DNA of 64,000 nucleotides, taken from contig NC_014623.1 in assembly GCF_000165485.1 (NCBI RefSeq), positions 4,049,501-4,113,500 of the forward strand. The letters run 5' to 3'. Positions 46,534 through 56,100 of this stretch are shown piece after piece. Positions within the stretch are counted from its first letter, which is position 1. Each line of letters starts with the position of its first letter. The position numbers and the translations under genes are program-made. The notes below the pieces were generated by a model that had not been told where the DNA came from, ran no database searches, and saw only the letters and a program-made list of their open reading frames with translations. This DNA is from Stigmatella aurantiaca DW4/3-1. Its GTDB lineage: Bacteria; Myxococcota; Myxococcia; Myxococcales; Myxococcaceae.

Positions 46534-47474
46534 GCCGCCTGGTGCGGATCGCCACCCGGCAGAGCCCGCTCGCGCTTTGGCAAGCCCGCCACGTGGGGGC
46601 GCTGCTCACCGCCCAGCACCCAGGGCTCTCCGTGTCCCTGGTGGAGATGACGACCGAGGGGGACCGGTTCCTCTCGGCCCCCCTGTCCTCGGTGGGGGGC
46701 AAGGGCCTGTTCGTGAAGGAGATCGAACAGGCGCTCTTGGATGGCCGCGCGGACATCGCCGTGCACAGCCTCAAGGACATGACGTCCGTGCTGCCCGAGG
46801 GGCTGATGCTCGCGGCGGTGCCGGTGCGCGAGGACCCGCGCGACGCGTTTTGCAGCCCCACGGGGTTGACGCTCGACCGGCTGCCCCAGGGGGCCCGGGT
46901 GGGAACCTCCTCGCTGCGCCGCAGCTGCATCCTGCGCTCCTGGCGGAAGGACCTGGAGATCGTCAGCCTGCGCGGCAACGTGCAGACGCGGCTTCAGAAG
47001 ACGCGGGATCTGGGGCTGGCGGGCACGGTGCTGGCACACGCGGGGCTCAAGCGCCTGGGGCTGGAGCGGGAGATTTCCGAGGTGCTGTCCCCCTCGGTGA
47101 GTCTGCCCGCGGTGGGACAGGGAGTGCTGGCCATCCAGTGCCGCACGGAGGACGCCGAGGTAAGGGCCCTGCTGGGGCCCCTCGAGGACGCGGTGACGCG
47201 GGTGGCGGTGACGGCCGAGCGGGCGCTGCTGGCGAAGCTGGAGGGCGGGTGCAAGGTGCCCCTGGCGGGCCATGCCACCGTGGAGCAGGGCAGGGTGCAC
47301 CTGAGGGGCTTCGTGGGACGGCCGGATGGCACGCAGGTGGTGGCCGGCGAGGTGCGTGGTACCGCGAAGGAAGCCCAGGCGCTGGGCGAGGCGCTCGCTG
47401 AAGACCTGCTGTCCCGAGGGGCAGGAGAGATCCTCCGCGATTTTGGCCACGCGGGGCGGGGGCCGAAGCCCTAG
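46530..47474 (+). CDS. hemC: Porphobilinogen deaminase (hydroxymethylbilane synthase)
   Basis: A 314-residue enzyme that links four porphobilinogens into hydroxymethylbilane. The conserved N-terminus [13 protein letters not shown], the [20 protein letters not shown] segment and HSLKDM are present. The dipyrromethane cofactor Cys is in [12 protein letters not shown]. It is translationally coupled to hemA (ATGA overlap). Confidence 0.97.
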   Translation: MSRLVRIATRQSPLALWQARHVGALLTAQHPGLSVSLVEMTTEGDRFLSAPLSSVGGKGLFVKEIEQALLDGRADIAVHSLKDMTSVLPEGLMLAAVPVREDPRDAFCSPTGLTLDRLPQGARVGTSSLRRSCILRSWRKDLEIVSLRGNVQTRLQKTRDLGLAGTVLAHAGLKRLGLEREISEVLSPSVSLPAVGQGVLAIQCRTEDAEVRALLGPLEDAVTRVAVTAERALLAKLEGGCKVPLAGHATVEQGRVHLRGFVGRPDGTQVVAGEVRGTAKEAQALGEALAEDLLSRGAGEILRDFGHAGRGPKP

Positions 47475-47485
47475 AGTCCGCGGCC

Positions 47486-48247
47486 GTGGAACGGCGACTC
47501 GAAGGCAAGCGCGTGCTGATCACGCGTCCGAAGGAACGGGCGGAGGAGCTGTGCTTCCTCCTGGAGGATGAGGGCGCGGAGGTGATGAGCCTGCCGATGC
47601 TGGAGCTGCGGCCGCCGGAGGATCCCCGGCCGCTCGCCGCTGCCGCCGAGTCCATTCAGCGCTACCGGTGGGTGGTCTTCGCGAGCCCCTCCGCCGTGGA
47701 GGCGCTCATGGAGGCCCTGCGCGAGGCCGGGACGGTGGACCGCTTGAGCCATGTCCGGATCGCCGTGGTGGGCCCTCGCACCGCGAGGACCGTGGAAGGC
47801 TATGGCCTGAAGGTAACGGCGGAGCCGGCCGAGGCCACCGGGCTGGGCCTCTTCGCGGCGATCCGGGATGCGCTGCACCCGGAAGACGAGGTGCTCCTGC
47901 CTGCGGGAGAGGAAGGGCGCCGGGAGCTGGAGCTGGCCCTGCGCGAGCAAGGGGTGCGGGTCACCCGGGTGACGGCCTACCGGTCCACCCCGGCGCCGCT
48001 GTCCCCGGAGGCCCAGGAGGCCCTCGGGCAGATGCCGCCGGATGTGGTGCTCTTTGCCTCCCCCCGCACGGCGGAGGTCTTCCTGGAGGCCACGGGGGCC
48101 GAGGGGCTGGGGGCGGCGAAGGTGGTGGCCATTGGCCCCACAACGGCGAGCGTCCTGGCCCGGTTGGGCATCGGGGTGGCGGCCGTGGCCGAGCGTCCCA
48201 CCCCCGAAGGGCTGGTGGACGCCACAGTCCGTGCCGTTCACGGGTAG
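47486..48247 (+). CDS. hemD: Uroporphyrinogen-III synthase
   Basis: A 253-residue protein with the two-lobed HemD pattern: LEGKRVLITRPKERAEEL at the start, FASPSAVEALMEAL, and in the second lobe VVLFASPRTAEVFLEA and AIGPTTASVLARLG. It inverts ring D and closes the macrocycle. The family is poorly conserved, but the order hemA-hemC-hemD supports it. The start is a GTG at 47486, 11 bases after hemC. Confidence 0.93.
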   Translation: MERRLEGKRVLITRPKERAEELCFLLEDEGAEVMSLPMLELRPPEDPRPLAAAAESIQRYRWVVFASPSAVEALMEALREAGTVDRLSHVRIAVVGPRTARTVEGYGLKVTAEPAEATGLGLFAAIRDALHPEDEVLLPAGEEGRRELELALREQGVRVTRVTAYRSTPAPLSPEAQEALGQMPPDVVLFASPRTAEVFLEATGAEGLGAAKVVAIGPTTASVLARLGIGVAAVAERPTPEGLVDATVRAVHG

Positions 48248-48259
48248 AGTGGCGCCCGC

Positions 48260-48805
48260 ATGAAGGTTCTTCGCCCGTGGGGGCTGTTCGTCACGTTGTG
48301 TCTGCCTGGGGTGGTGCTGGCCACAACGGCGGCGCCACGGACGCTCGAGGAGTTGGCCCGGCAGGCGGACCGGGTGGTGCTCGCGCGGGTGATGCGCTCG
48401 CAGGTCCGGGTTCCCCAGGGAAATGTCCGGCAAATGACCACCGTGACCCAGGTGGAGGTGCTGGAGGAGTACCAGGGCAAAGGGCCCCGGGCGCTCGAGG
48501 TGGTGCAACTGGGCGGGCGCAGTGGACCCTGGGAGTCGCGCCTGGCGGGCGATGCCACCCTCACCGAGGGGGAGACAGCGCTGTTTTTCCTGCGCTGCCC
48601 GGACCCGAAGGCCGTGACGCTCTGCGGGCTGGTGGGCCTGGGCGCGGGCAAGAGCGTGGTGACGGCAGGGGAGGATGGACAGCGGCAGGTGCAAATCCCC
48701 GCACAGATGAAGGGGGGGCCTGTGACACGGCCTCTCTCGGCGGTCATTGAAGAGATCCGGCGGGCGGGTTCGCCCCCGGCGTCGCAGAAGAGGGGCAAGC
48801 GATGA
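48260..48805 (+). CDS. Small exported protein of unknown function
   Basis: A 181-residue protein with a signal peptide (PWGLFVTLCLPGVVLATTA). The mature part resembles beta-rich exported proteins with TLEELARQADRVVLARV, VTQVEVLEEYQGKG and ETALFFLR. It has two Cys in the middle (FLRCPDP, TLCGL). I do not recognise a family. It overlaps the following metalloprotease gene by four bases, so the two are translationally coupled and may act together. Confidence 0.7.
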   Translation: MKVLRPWGLFVTLCLPGVVLATTAAPRTLEELARQADRVVLARVMRSQVRVPQGNVRQMTTVTQVEVLEEYQGKGPRALEVVQLGGRSGPWESRLAGDATLTEGETALFFLRCPDPKAVTLCGLVGLGAGKSVVTAGEDGQRQVQIPAQMKGGPVTRPLSAVIEEIRRAGSPPASQKRGKR

Positions 48806-50583
48806 ACTGTAGACGGCACTGGGGCGCAGGACTGGCGATGCTGGTGGTGGCCTTCGCGAACGCGGCGAATGCCTACGAGCTCTTGGACTACAAGATGCTT
48901 CACACGCGGGACAATCCGTTCCGCTACTACCTGGATGCCCGCGCCAGCACGCCCGCGGGGATTGCACTCTCCGAAGTGGAGAAGGCCACCAACGCTGCCT
49001 TCCAGACGTGGGAAGCCGTGCAGTGCGCCTATCCGGACTTCGAGTACATGGGCCGGAGCAACACCAACGCGAGCATCAACCCCAACAACGTGGGGGACAC
49101 GTACGACACGTTCAACGTGAGCACCGTGTGGGTCACTCAGGCCTCGGATCCCTACTACAACACGGCCCTCAACTACGGGAACCTGCCGTCGGTCACCCTG
49201 GCGCTCACCTACTCGGGCTACCTCTACCAGTGCGACATCTTCATCAACGCGGTGAATTACAAGTGGACCACGTTGCCGAACACGACGCCGAACCAGGGCT
49301 TCATCGATCTGCAGACGGCCCTGACCCACGAAGTGGGGCACTGCCTGGGGTTTGACGACAACGCCAACCCCCTGACCTCGGTGATGAACCCGGAGTTCCC
49401 CGTGGGCGGCAACCGCCGCACGCTCGACGTGGATGACGCGGACGGCATCTGCGCGCTCTATCCGGAGAATGGCGCGGTGGGCTCTCCGTGCTCCGCGACC
49501 GACCCGTGCTCTGGTGGGCTCACCTGTGTCACGCGCAGGAAGCCGGATGGCTCCTCGGCGCAGTACTGCACGAAGGGGTGCATCGGGAACACGAATGGGG
49601 AGTGCCCCAATCCCTTCCTCTGTCGGCCCTCCACCGCCGTGGCCGGTTCCACGCGCGCTTGCCTGGCCGTTCCCGACGAGTTCGTCACCGCGGTGGGCAA
49701 TGCCTGCCAGAACCCGGTCGAGTGTGGCTCGGCCCGGGGCATCTGCCAGCAGCCCACGGCGCTGCCCTCCACGGGGACCGCATGGGTGGGAGGCTACTGC
49801 CAGCAATCGTGTGTCGCGGGCACGAGCCCGACGGTGTGTCCGACGGGCTCGGTGTGCGCGGAACTGGGGGACGACGACCGGTGCCTCAAGAGCTGCAATC
49901 CCCTCACGGGGGGCTGCCGAGAGGGCTACACCTGTTCTCCGCTGCCCGAAGGCTATGCCTGCGTGCCCAAGTGCTACGCGGATTCGGACTGCAACCCGGC
50001 GGGAGGCACGGCGTTCGTCTGCCGTGTGTGTGACAGCGTCTGCATCCAGAACCAGCAGTCGGGCAAGGCGGTCGGCGATCCGTGCGACAACACCAATCCG
50101 TGTGGTCCGGGGCAGAGCTGCCTCTTCATCGGCACCAATCCCCAGGGCGTCTGCTCCCGGTCCTGCTCCACGAACGCTTGTGACTGCCCGGCCGGGACCA
50201 CCTGCCGCGATGTGGGCGCTCAAAAGATGTGCATGCGCGACTGCGCCGGGGCGACCTGTGCTCAGCCTCTTCAGTGCAATCCGTTGGGCAGCGTCTACAC
50301 GTGCCAGCCGCCTTGCCGCACCGATGCGGACTGCCAGAGCGGGTTCCGCTGTGGCGCCGAGGGCTGCTATTCGACCCAGCCCACGGATGGGGGCTGCTCG
50401 CTCTGTGGGGACGGTGGCACGCCGCCGCCGCCTCCTCCTCCCGTGGATGGGGGAACGGGCGGAGGGGACAGTGGGGGGCCGGGCGGGTGCGGGTGTTCTC
50501 ATGCGCCCACCTCCGCACTGGCCTTCTTCGCGGCCCTCGCGCTGCTCTTGATCGGGGGCCGACGCTCTTGGCCGCGCCGCTGA
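48802..50583 (+). CDS. Secreted matrixin-like metalloprotease with MYXO-CTERM tail
   Basis: A 593-residue secreted protein. A signal peptide (residues 1-24) leads to a metzincin-type zinc protease domain (about 25-215) with LTHEVGHCLGFDD, i.e. HExxHxxGxxD with Asp as third-ligand-type residue, and a Met-turn (SVMNPEF). The middle (about 220-540) is a Cys-rich array with many disulfide-type units (CSATDPCSGGLTC, CRTDADCQSGFRC). The C-terminus is Pro/Gly-rich, then CGCS, a hydrophobic helix and RRSWPRR: the MYXO-CTERM sorting signal, cleaved by myxosortase for anchoring at the cell surface. It overlaps the upstream exported-protein gene and the ATPase gene downstream. Confidence 0.9.
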   Translation: MNCRRHWGAGLAMLVVAFANAANAYELLDYKMLHTRDNPFRYYLDARASTPAGIALSEVEKATNAAFQTWEAVQCAYPDFEYMGRSNTNASINPNNVGDTYDTFNVSTVWVTQASDPYYNTALNYGNLPSVTLALTYSGYLYQCDIFINAVNYKWTTLPNTTPNQGFIDLQTALTHEVGHCLGFDDNANPLTSVMNPEFPVGGNRRTLDVDDADGICALYPENGAVGSPCSATDPCSGGLTCVTRRKPDGSSAQYCTKGCIGNTNGECPNPFLCRPSTAVAGSTRACLAVPDEFVTAVGNACQNPVECGSARGICQQPTALPSTGTAWVGGYCQQSCVAGTSPTVCPTGSVCAELGDDDRCLKSCNPLTGGCREGYTCSPLPEGYACVPKCYADSDCNPAGGTAFVCRVCDSVCIQNQQSGKAVGDPCDNTNPCGPGQSCLFIGTNPQGVCSRSCSTNACDCPAGTTCRDVGAQKMCMRDCAGATCAQPLQCNPLGSVYTCQPPCRTDADCQSGFRCGAEGCYSTQPTDGGCSLCGDGGTPPPPPPPVDGGTGGGDSGGPGGCGCSHAPTSALAFFAALALLLIGGRRSWPRR

Positions 50584-52391
50584 ATGCCTCCGGCCGGAGC
50601 CAGGCGGACTTCAGCACGGCGTTCGTGCTGGAGGCGCTGGTGGCTCAGGGCATGCTCTCCGCGAAGCAGGCCCAGGAGATTCTGGCCCGGGAGCCGGCTG
50701 CCCGGGCCCGTGTCCTCAAGAGCCGGTCCCAGGTTGGCTCCAAGGAGGCGGCCCGGTACGACGTGTCCCCGGTCGAGGTGGTCGCCGCCTTCCAGGTTCA
50801 GCTGGGGGATGGCCGGGGCCTGCTGGACGAGGACCGGGTGACGGAGGCCGCGGCCCACGCCGCGGGCATCACCTACCGGAAGATTGATCCCCTCAAGCTG
50901 GACATGGCGCTGGCCACCCGCACCGTGTCGAAGCCCTTCGCGCAGAAGCACGTGCTGCTGCCCCTGGAGCGCTCGCCTCAGGGGCGGCTCGTGGTGGCGG
51001 TCGCCAACCCTTTTGACCGGGAGCTGTTCGAGAACCTCTTCCGCCTCACGGGCCTCCCCATCGAGCCCGTGCTGTCGGCGAAGGTGGACATCCTCAAGTC
51101 CATCGCGGAGATCTACGGCTTCAAGAGGACGCTGGCGCAGGCCGCGGATGACTTCGCCGCCGCGCCGCAGCTCACCAACTTCGAGCAGCTCGTCTCGCTG
51201 AGCGGCACGCAGGAACTGGAGGCATCCGTCAAGCCTGTGGTGCAGGCGGTGGACTACCTGCTGCGCTACGCCTTCGACAACCGGGCCTCGGACATCCACA
51301 TCGAGCCCAAGCGCTCCACCTCTCAGGTCCGCCTGCGCATCGACGGGGTGCTGCACACCGTGTACACGCTGCCCGCGGGGGTCCATCCGCCCATTGCCTC
51401 GCGCGTGAAGATGCTCTCGCGCATGGACATCTCCGAGAAGCGCAAGCCCCAGGACGGGCGCATCAAGACGGAACGGGACGGCCGGGAGGTGGAGCTTCGC
51501 GTGTCCACGCTCCCCACCGCCTTCGGCGAGAAGGTGGTCATCCGCATCTTCGATCCGGAGACGTTGGTCCAGGACATCGCCCAACTGGGCTTCGAGCCGG
51601 ATGAGAAGGGCGCCTTCGAGTCCTGGATCGACCAGCCCCATGGGCTGATCCTCGTGACGGGCCCCACGGGCAGCGGCAAGACGACGACGCTCTATTCAGC
51701 GCTCAAGGCGGTGGCGGGGCCGGACGTCAATGTCACCACGGTGGAGGATCCCATCGAGATGGTGTGGGAGGGCTTCAACCAGGTGCAGGTCCAGCCCAAG
51801 GTGGGGCTCGACTTCGCGGGGGCCTTGCGCCACATCCTCCGGCAGGATCCCGACGTCATCATGGTGGGCGAGATTCGCGACGCGGAGACGGCCGAGAACG
51901 CCATCCAGTCCGCGCTCACCGGCCACCTGGTGCTCTCCACGCTGCACACCAACGACGCGATCGGCGCGGTGGCGCGCATGAAGGATCTCGGCGTGCCGCC
52001 CTTCCTGCTCTCGCAGAGCCTGGTGGGGCTGATGGCGCAGCGCCTGTTGCGCCGCATCTGCGAGCACTGCGCGCAGGAGGCCACGCTCACACCCGACGAA
52101 CTCACGGCGCTCCAGGCGCCCATCCCATTGCTTCCGGGAGGGGTCCGGTTGCGGAAGGGCGCGGGGTGCGTGCGCTGCCGGGGGACGGGCTACCTGGGCC
52201 GGACGGGGGTCTTCGAGATCGTCAGCGTGGGCGCGGAGCTGCAAGAGCTCGTGACCCAGTCGGCGCCCTACCATGCCATGGTGGAGGCGGCCCGGCGCTC
52301 GGGCATGCGCACCTTGCGCGAGGCGGCGGTGCGCAAGCTGGCGCAGGGGCTCACCTCGTTCGAAGAGGTGGTGCGGATGACGTCCCGCTGA
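50568..52391 (+). CDS. PilB/GspE-family secretion ATPase
   Basis: A protein of about 607 residues. The N-terminal MshEN-like region (about 15-165) is followed by the ATPase domain with GPTGSGKTTTLY (Walker A), VTTVEDPIEMV (Asp box), IRDAETAENA (Walker B) and STLHTND (His box). Near the C-terminus CEHC and CVRC form the usual zinc site. It powers type II secretion or type IV pilus assembly. The start is uncertain: TTG 50568 is used, and GTG 50625 is an alternative. It overlaps the metalloprotease gene by 16 bases. No other secretion genes lie in the window. Confidence 0.88.
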   Translation: MAAPLNASGRSQADFSTAFVLEALVAQGMLSAKQAQEILAREPAARARVLKSRSQVGSKEAARYDVSPVEVVAAFQVQLGDGRGLLDEDRVTEAAAHAAGITYRKIDPLKLDMALATRTVSKPFAQKHVLLPLERSPQGRLVVAVANPFDRELFENLFRLTGLPIEPVLSAKVDILKSIAEIYGFKRTLAQAADDFAAAPQLTNFEQLVSLSGTQELEASVKPVVQAVDYLLRYAFDNRASDIHIEPKRSTSQVRLRIDGVLHTVYTLPAGVHPPIASRVKMLSRMDISEKRKPQDGRIKTERDGREVELRVSTLPTAFGEKVVIRIFDPETLVQDIAQLGFEPDEKGAFESWIDQPHGLILVTGPTGSGKTTTLYSALKAVAGPDVNVTTVEDPIEMVWEGFNQVQVQPKVGLDFAGALRHILRQDPDVIMVGEIRDAETAENAIQSALTGHLVLSTLHTNDAIGAVARMKDLGVPPFLLSQSLVGLMAQRLLRRICEHCAQEATLTPDELTALQAPIPLLPGGVRLRKGAGCVRCRGTGYLGRTGVFEIVSVGAELQELVTQSAPYHAMVEAARRSGMRTLREAAVRKLAQGLTSFEEVVRMTSR

Positions 52392-52393
52392 GG

Positions 52394-52422
52394 CCGGGGG
52401 GGCAGGGCGTGCCCCCCCCCGG
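52394..52422. terminator. Hairpin between convergent genes
   Basis: CCGGGGGGG (52394-52402) pairs with CCCCCCCGG (52414-52422) around an 11-base loop. It lies between the ATPase and beta-barrel gene stops, so it could end both transcripts. It has no T-run, so Rho-independent action is doubtful. Confidence 0.45.
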
Positions 52423-52431
52423 GGCCCGGCG

Positions 52432-53967
52432 CTAGAACCGGGCCTGGAGCAGGGTGTTGAACCCCAGCCCGTGCGGATCCTCGAAGCGGGGCTGGGCCAC
52501 GCCGAGCGTGTCGTCCCGGAACGTCGTCCGGTTCGAGTCATACGTGTAATAGACCTCGCCCACCGCCGCGACGGTCTCCGAGAGATCCCACCGGAAGGTG
52601 GCCTTGGCGGAGATGATGGGCTCGGCCTCGCACGCCTCGTTCGAGGAGCCGCAAGTCTGGGGCAGGATGCTCAGCTGGTTCACGTCCCGCACCACCACGG
52701 TGCGCGTGCCGGTGAGGCCGGGGGGCGGGTTGTTGCCACCGCCCAGGAACTGGGGGCTCCGGTAGGAGGCTGGCAGCTGCACGCCGACGATGAAGCCGGG
52801 GGTGAGGTGCAGATCCTTCAGGCGGTAGTCGGCGCCCACGGCGATGAACATCTCCGGCTTGAGCTTCGTGCCGTCCGGAAAGTCGCGGAAGGGGGGCAGG
52901 CCGGGCACGTTGAACTGGATGAACGACAGGGTGCGGTAGAGGCCGAGCAGGTGCACGCGCAGGTAGTCGAGCTTCGCGCGGGCCTGGAGGGCCACCGCCG
53001 TGGCGCCCTGGGTCACCGTTTGCGCGCTCACGTCGGGATCCTCCAGCGACTGGGTGAGGTAGCTGCCCTCGAGCGAGATGGAATAGGCGAGGCCGCCGGG
53101 ATACGACTCGGGCGCGAAGAACCGCTGATAGACCTCGGGATCGTTCCGGTAGAGCTGGAAGTCCACGCTCGTGCCCACCGGGACACCCACGTGGTAGACG
53201 GCCTGGCCCGAGACGCCGGCCGAGTTCACCTCTGCCCGGATGCCCTGGTTGGCCAGGCCCGGGATGATGCCCTTCTGGAAGTAGCCGCCGCCGACCTCCA
53301 GCCGCAGCGTCTCCAGCACGTCCACGCCCGCGCCCGCCATGGCGCCGTAGAGCGTCTCCTCTTCGAGGATGAGATCATTGAGCACGAGCGCCGTCTTGCC
53401 GCCGACGTACGCGTACCACCGGTCCCGGGTGATCTGCAGCTTGGCACCCGGCACACCCTGCGCGGTGGCGCGGGTGGTGAAGATGCCGCTGCCGCCCCAG
53501 GAGATGCGGTAGGCGTAGCCGAGGCGGAAGCGGTCCGCGGACACCGGGAAGCCGGTGAGGGAGATGCCTTCCTTCTCGCCCCAGCCCGCCGGGGTGTAGT
53601 TGAGCCGGATGTAGCTGGAGTTGTCCTGCAGCGTCACGCCGCCGGAGGAACTCTCCAGCAAGAGGACGGTGAGGGCCGCCTCGGTCGTGAGGCCTTCGAA
53701 GAAGGCGGGCATCCGCTTGTACAGCGTCAAGTTCGACAGCGACTCGAAGCCGGAGAACTTGGTGTTGAAGTTGTCATAGAACTGGGTGTTCTGGTTTCCC
53801 GCGCCAAAGCGCGCGTTGGGGCTGTTGGGCGTCGTTTCTCCTGCCCCGGCCAGGACGTTGTCGTCCGCGAAGACAAAGGACAGGCGGGTATCGACGAAGT
53901 CACCGGCCCAAGCGGGCACGGCAAAGGACAACAGCCCACTGAGGGCCAAGGTGCGCAACGTTTTCAA
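52432..53967 (-). CDS. Predicted outer-membrane beta-barrel protein
   Basis: A 511-residue protein with a signal peptide (MKTLRTLALSGLLSFAVPAWAGD), then alternating strands with many aromatic turns and a final NTLLQARF, an aromatic C-terminus of the type that outer-membrane barrels use for assembly. It has no domain I recognise. It is the third gene of a unit with the 688-residue lipoprotein and the 5'-nucleotidase-like gene (66-base gap). I infer a pore or receptor; the substrate is unknown. Confidence 0.72.
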   Translation of the reverse strand: MKTLRTLALSGLLSFAVPAWAGDFVDTRLSFVFADDNVLAGAGETTPNSPNARFGAGNQNTQFYDNFNTKFSGFESLSNLTLYKRMPAFFEGLTTEAALTVLLLESSSGGVTLQDNSSYIRLNYTPAGWGEKEGISLTGFPVSADRFRLGYAYRISWGGSGIFTTRATAQGVPGAKLQITRDRWYAYVGGKTALVLNDLILEEETLYGAMAGAGVDVLETLRLEVGGGYFQKGIIPGLANQGIRAEVNSAGVSGQAVYHVGVPVGTSVDFQLYRNDPEVYQRFFAPESYPGGLAYSISLEGSYLTQSLEDPDVSAQTVTQGATAVALQARAKLDYLRVHLLGLYRTLSFIQFNVPGLPPFRDFPDGTKLKPEMFIAVGADYRLKDLHLTPGFIVGVQLPASYRSPQFLGGGNNPPPGLTGTRTVVVRDVNQLSILPQTCGSSNEACEAEPIISAKATFRWDLSETVAAVGEVYYTYDSNRTTFRDDTLGVAQPRFEDPHGLGFNTLLQARF

Positions 53968-54033
53968 ATTCCCTCCACGGAGGTGGCCTGTGGCCCCTCC
54001 TCCCAGAGCCCCGTGACCGGGGCTGGAAGTCTC

Positions 54034-56100
54034 TTACGGCTTTTCTTCAGGACACGTCTTGATGGGGCTCGGGCACTGACCTTCGGGGCCCGGGAAGCAG
54101 CAGATGTCATCCGCGTCGCGCACGTTGATGACCCACCGGGGCCGCGCGGCGCTCACCTGCTTCAGGTGTCCCGTGACATTGTAGGTGGCCGCGCGCAGCA
54201 ACCGGCACTGCCGGGCCTGCTCGGGTGGCGCGGCGTCGCTCGGGTCGCAGTCCACACGGAGCCCTGGAAGGGCATCGCGCGTCATGACGTTGATGCGGGT
54301 GCGGCTGTTCAGCGAGATGTGACACTCGCCCTTGCCGGTGAGGGCGCCGTTGGCGATGACGGCAACGTGCTGCTCGGTGTTCGTCAGCGTGCGCTCCAGG
54401 TTCGTGCGCGCCGCCAGGGGCTCGTCGGCCGCGGTGGCGGTCACGTTCTTGGCGCCAAACTTCACCTTCACCGGCGTGTCGCACCACACGTTGACCTGAG
54501 CGGGGCCGTTGGCGACGGTCGCCGTGAGCGCCAGGGGGTTGGCCGCGGACTGGGCCGAGACCTTGACGATCTGGGTGCGCCCGCTCAGCGAGTCATCCTT
54601 GCCGGCCTCCCGGGGGCCGGGGTTCGCCATCTCCACGACGAACTGGCCATAGCTGTTGAGCGTGGTGCGCTCCGAGCAGATCTGCCCGGCGAACTCACCC
54701 GTGCCGGTGGTGCATTCGGCGTTGCACTTGCGCTCGACGGCCTCTTCCGGGGGCTCCGTGTCAGCGCAGCTGCTCCAGGGGCCGTTGCTGCGTCCGGGGC
54801 AGAAGAAGGTCACCGCGCCGTCGCCGTTGGCGTCGCAGTTCTTGAAGACCTGGGGGAAACGCACGCGCCGGACCTTGACCAGCGAGGACTCCATGCTCTC
54901 CATCTTCATGTTGCCGTAGCTGTAACCGCACAGGGGATCGGAGTTGTAGACCGACGGTACGTTGTCCAAGCCGCAGTAGCGCAGGACCACCTCGCGCACC
55001 GGCACCTGATCCAGGTACGTGTTCCACTCGTTGGCGGGCCGCTCGCGCACCCGCTCACGGATGACCCAGGACGGGAAGGTGAGCTGGGTGGTGGCCGTGA
55101 AGTCCTGCACCGAGCCCGAGATGGACCAGAGCAGATCCCCCGGGTACAGCCCCTCGGGGAAGGAGTAGTTGTAGATGTAGAGGGAGCCGTAGGTGCCCGG
55201 CGTGAAGCCGTCCGCCTCGGGGGTGCGGACATTGGATCCCGTGCCCGTGTACTCGCGCACGCGGCAGGCGGTGATGTCCGTGACGAAGAAGCCGCCTGGG
55301 TCCAGGCCGGTCACCACCATGGTGACGAGCTTGCCGTGGTTGGGGTCCCTCGCGTTCGGATCCTGCAGGTTGTAGCCCAGGGGGCAGTTCTGGACCAGCG
55401 GCGTGCCGTTCTCGGGGGCACGGCCCACGGTCAGATACTGCCTGTCGAAAGGCGAGCCGCGGCTGTCGGTCTGGAGATCCGGCTCCTGCATGCGGGAGAT
55501 CGTCGGCTCCTCGAAGAGGATGGCCGGCGTGAGCCCGGTGGCGTAGGAGGGGGGCGTGCCGGAGTCGGGCGGCAACTGGCTCGGATCCCCCGCCACGCCG
55601 CCGTCCTCGAAATCCACCTGGGGGGGCTCGTCCTGCACCCACACGCGGACGTCCCCGTAGACGTGGGACACGCGGACGTTACCGGTGCCCTTTCCGTTCA
55701 CGAGGGTCGTCCACCGCGTCCGGTAGTCGCCGGAGAGATCTCCGGGAACCGCGCGGAAAGAGACCGGACCGTTGAACGAGGTGAGCGGCTGGGACCGGGC
55801 GTCCAGCGCGGTGATCTCCAGCTCGATGTCTATCGGGGTCTTGGGGATGGCGTAGCGGCAGTCCGGCGTCCCGCGCACCTCGGCGGGCACCGTGTCCGGG
55901 CCCAAGCCATAGCGATAGATGCAGGAGGTCGTCACCGACAGGGGTGTGAGCGCCCCGTTGGAGGCCACGGCGGACAGCTTCTTCACCTGCACCTGGAAGG
56001 TGCTCAGTTCGCTGCGGGAAGTCTGGCCTGGATTGAGCTCGCCCGACTCGGAGTAACAGCCTGCCGCCATGAAGGCAGCGCAGAGGATCAGCCGCTTCAT
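54034..56100 (-). CDS. Large Cys-containing lipoprotein of unknown fold
   Basis: A 688-residue lipoprotein: signal MKRLILCAAFMAAGC with the lipobox Cys at about residue 15. The mature protein is beta-rich, with Ig-like or adhesin-like strands (IDIELEITALDARSQPLTSFNGPVSF) and several Cys pairs (CDANGDGAVTFFC, CNAECTTGTG, CCFPGPEGQC). CDANGDG resembles a calcium loop. I do not recognise a family. Its ATG overlaps the stop of the 5'-nucleotidase-like gene by one base, so the two are translationally coupled. Confidence 0.75.
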   Translation of the reverse strand: MKRLILCAAFMAAGCYSESGELNPGQTSRSELSTFQVQVKKLSAVASNGALTPLSVTTSCIYRYGLGPDTVPAEVRGTPDCRYAIPKTPIDIELEITALDARSQPLTSFNGPVSFRAVPGDLSGDYRTRWTTLVNGKGTGNVRVSHVYGDVRVWVQDEPPQVDFEDGGVAGDPSQLPPDSGTPPSYATGLTPAILFEEPTISRMQEPDLQTDSRGSPFDRQYLTVGRAPENGTPLVQNCPLGYNLQDPNARDPNHGKLVTMVVTGLDPGGFFVTDITACRVREYTGTGSNVRTPEADGFTPGTYGSLYIYNYSFPEGLYPGDLLWSISGSVQDFTATTQLTFPSWVIRERVRERPANEWNTYLDQVPVREVVLRYCGLDNVPSVYNSDPLCGYSYGNMKMESMESSLVKVRRVRFPQVFKNCDANGDGAVTFFCPGRSNGPWSSCADTEPPEEAVERKCNAECTTGTGEFAGQICSERTTLNSYGQFVVEMANPGPREAGKDDSLSGRTQIVKVSAQSAANPLALTATVANGPAQVNVWCDTPVKVKFGAKNVTATAADEPLAARTNLERTLTNTEQHVAVIANGALTGKGECHISLNSRTRINVMTRDALPGLRVDCDPSDAAPPEQARQCRLLRAATYNVTGHLKQVSAARPRWVINVRDADDICCFPGPEGQCPSPIKTCPEEKP

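Noticed and set aside
50229..50567. A longer N-terminus for the PilB/GspE ATPase
   Set aside because: The extra part is the shifted frame of the metalloprotease Cys-rich tail. The ATPase-like sequence begins near 50568.
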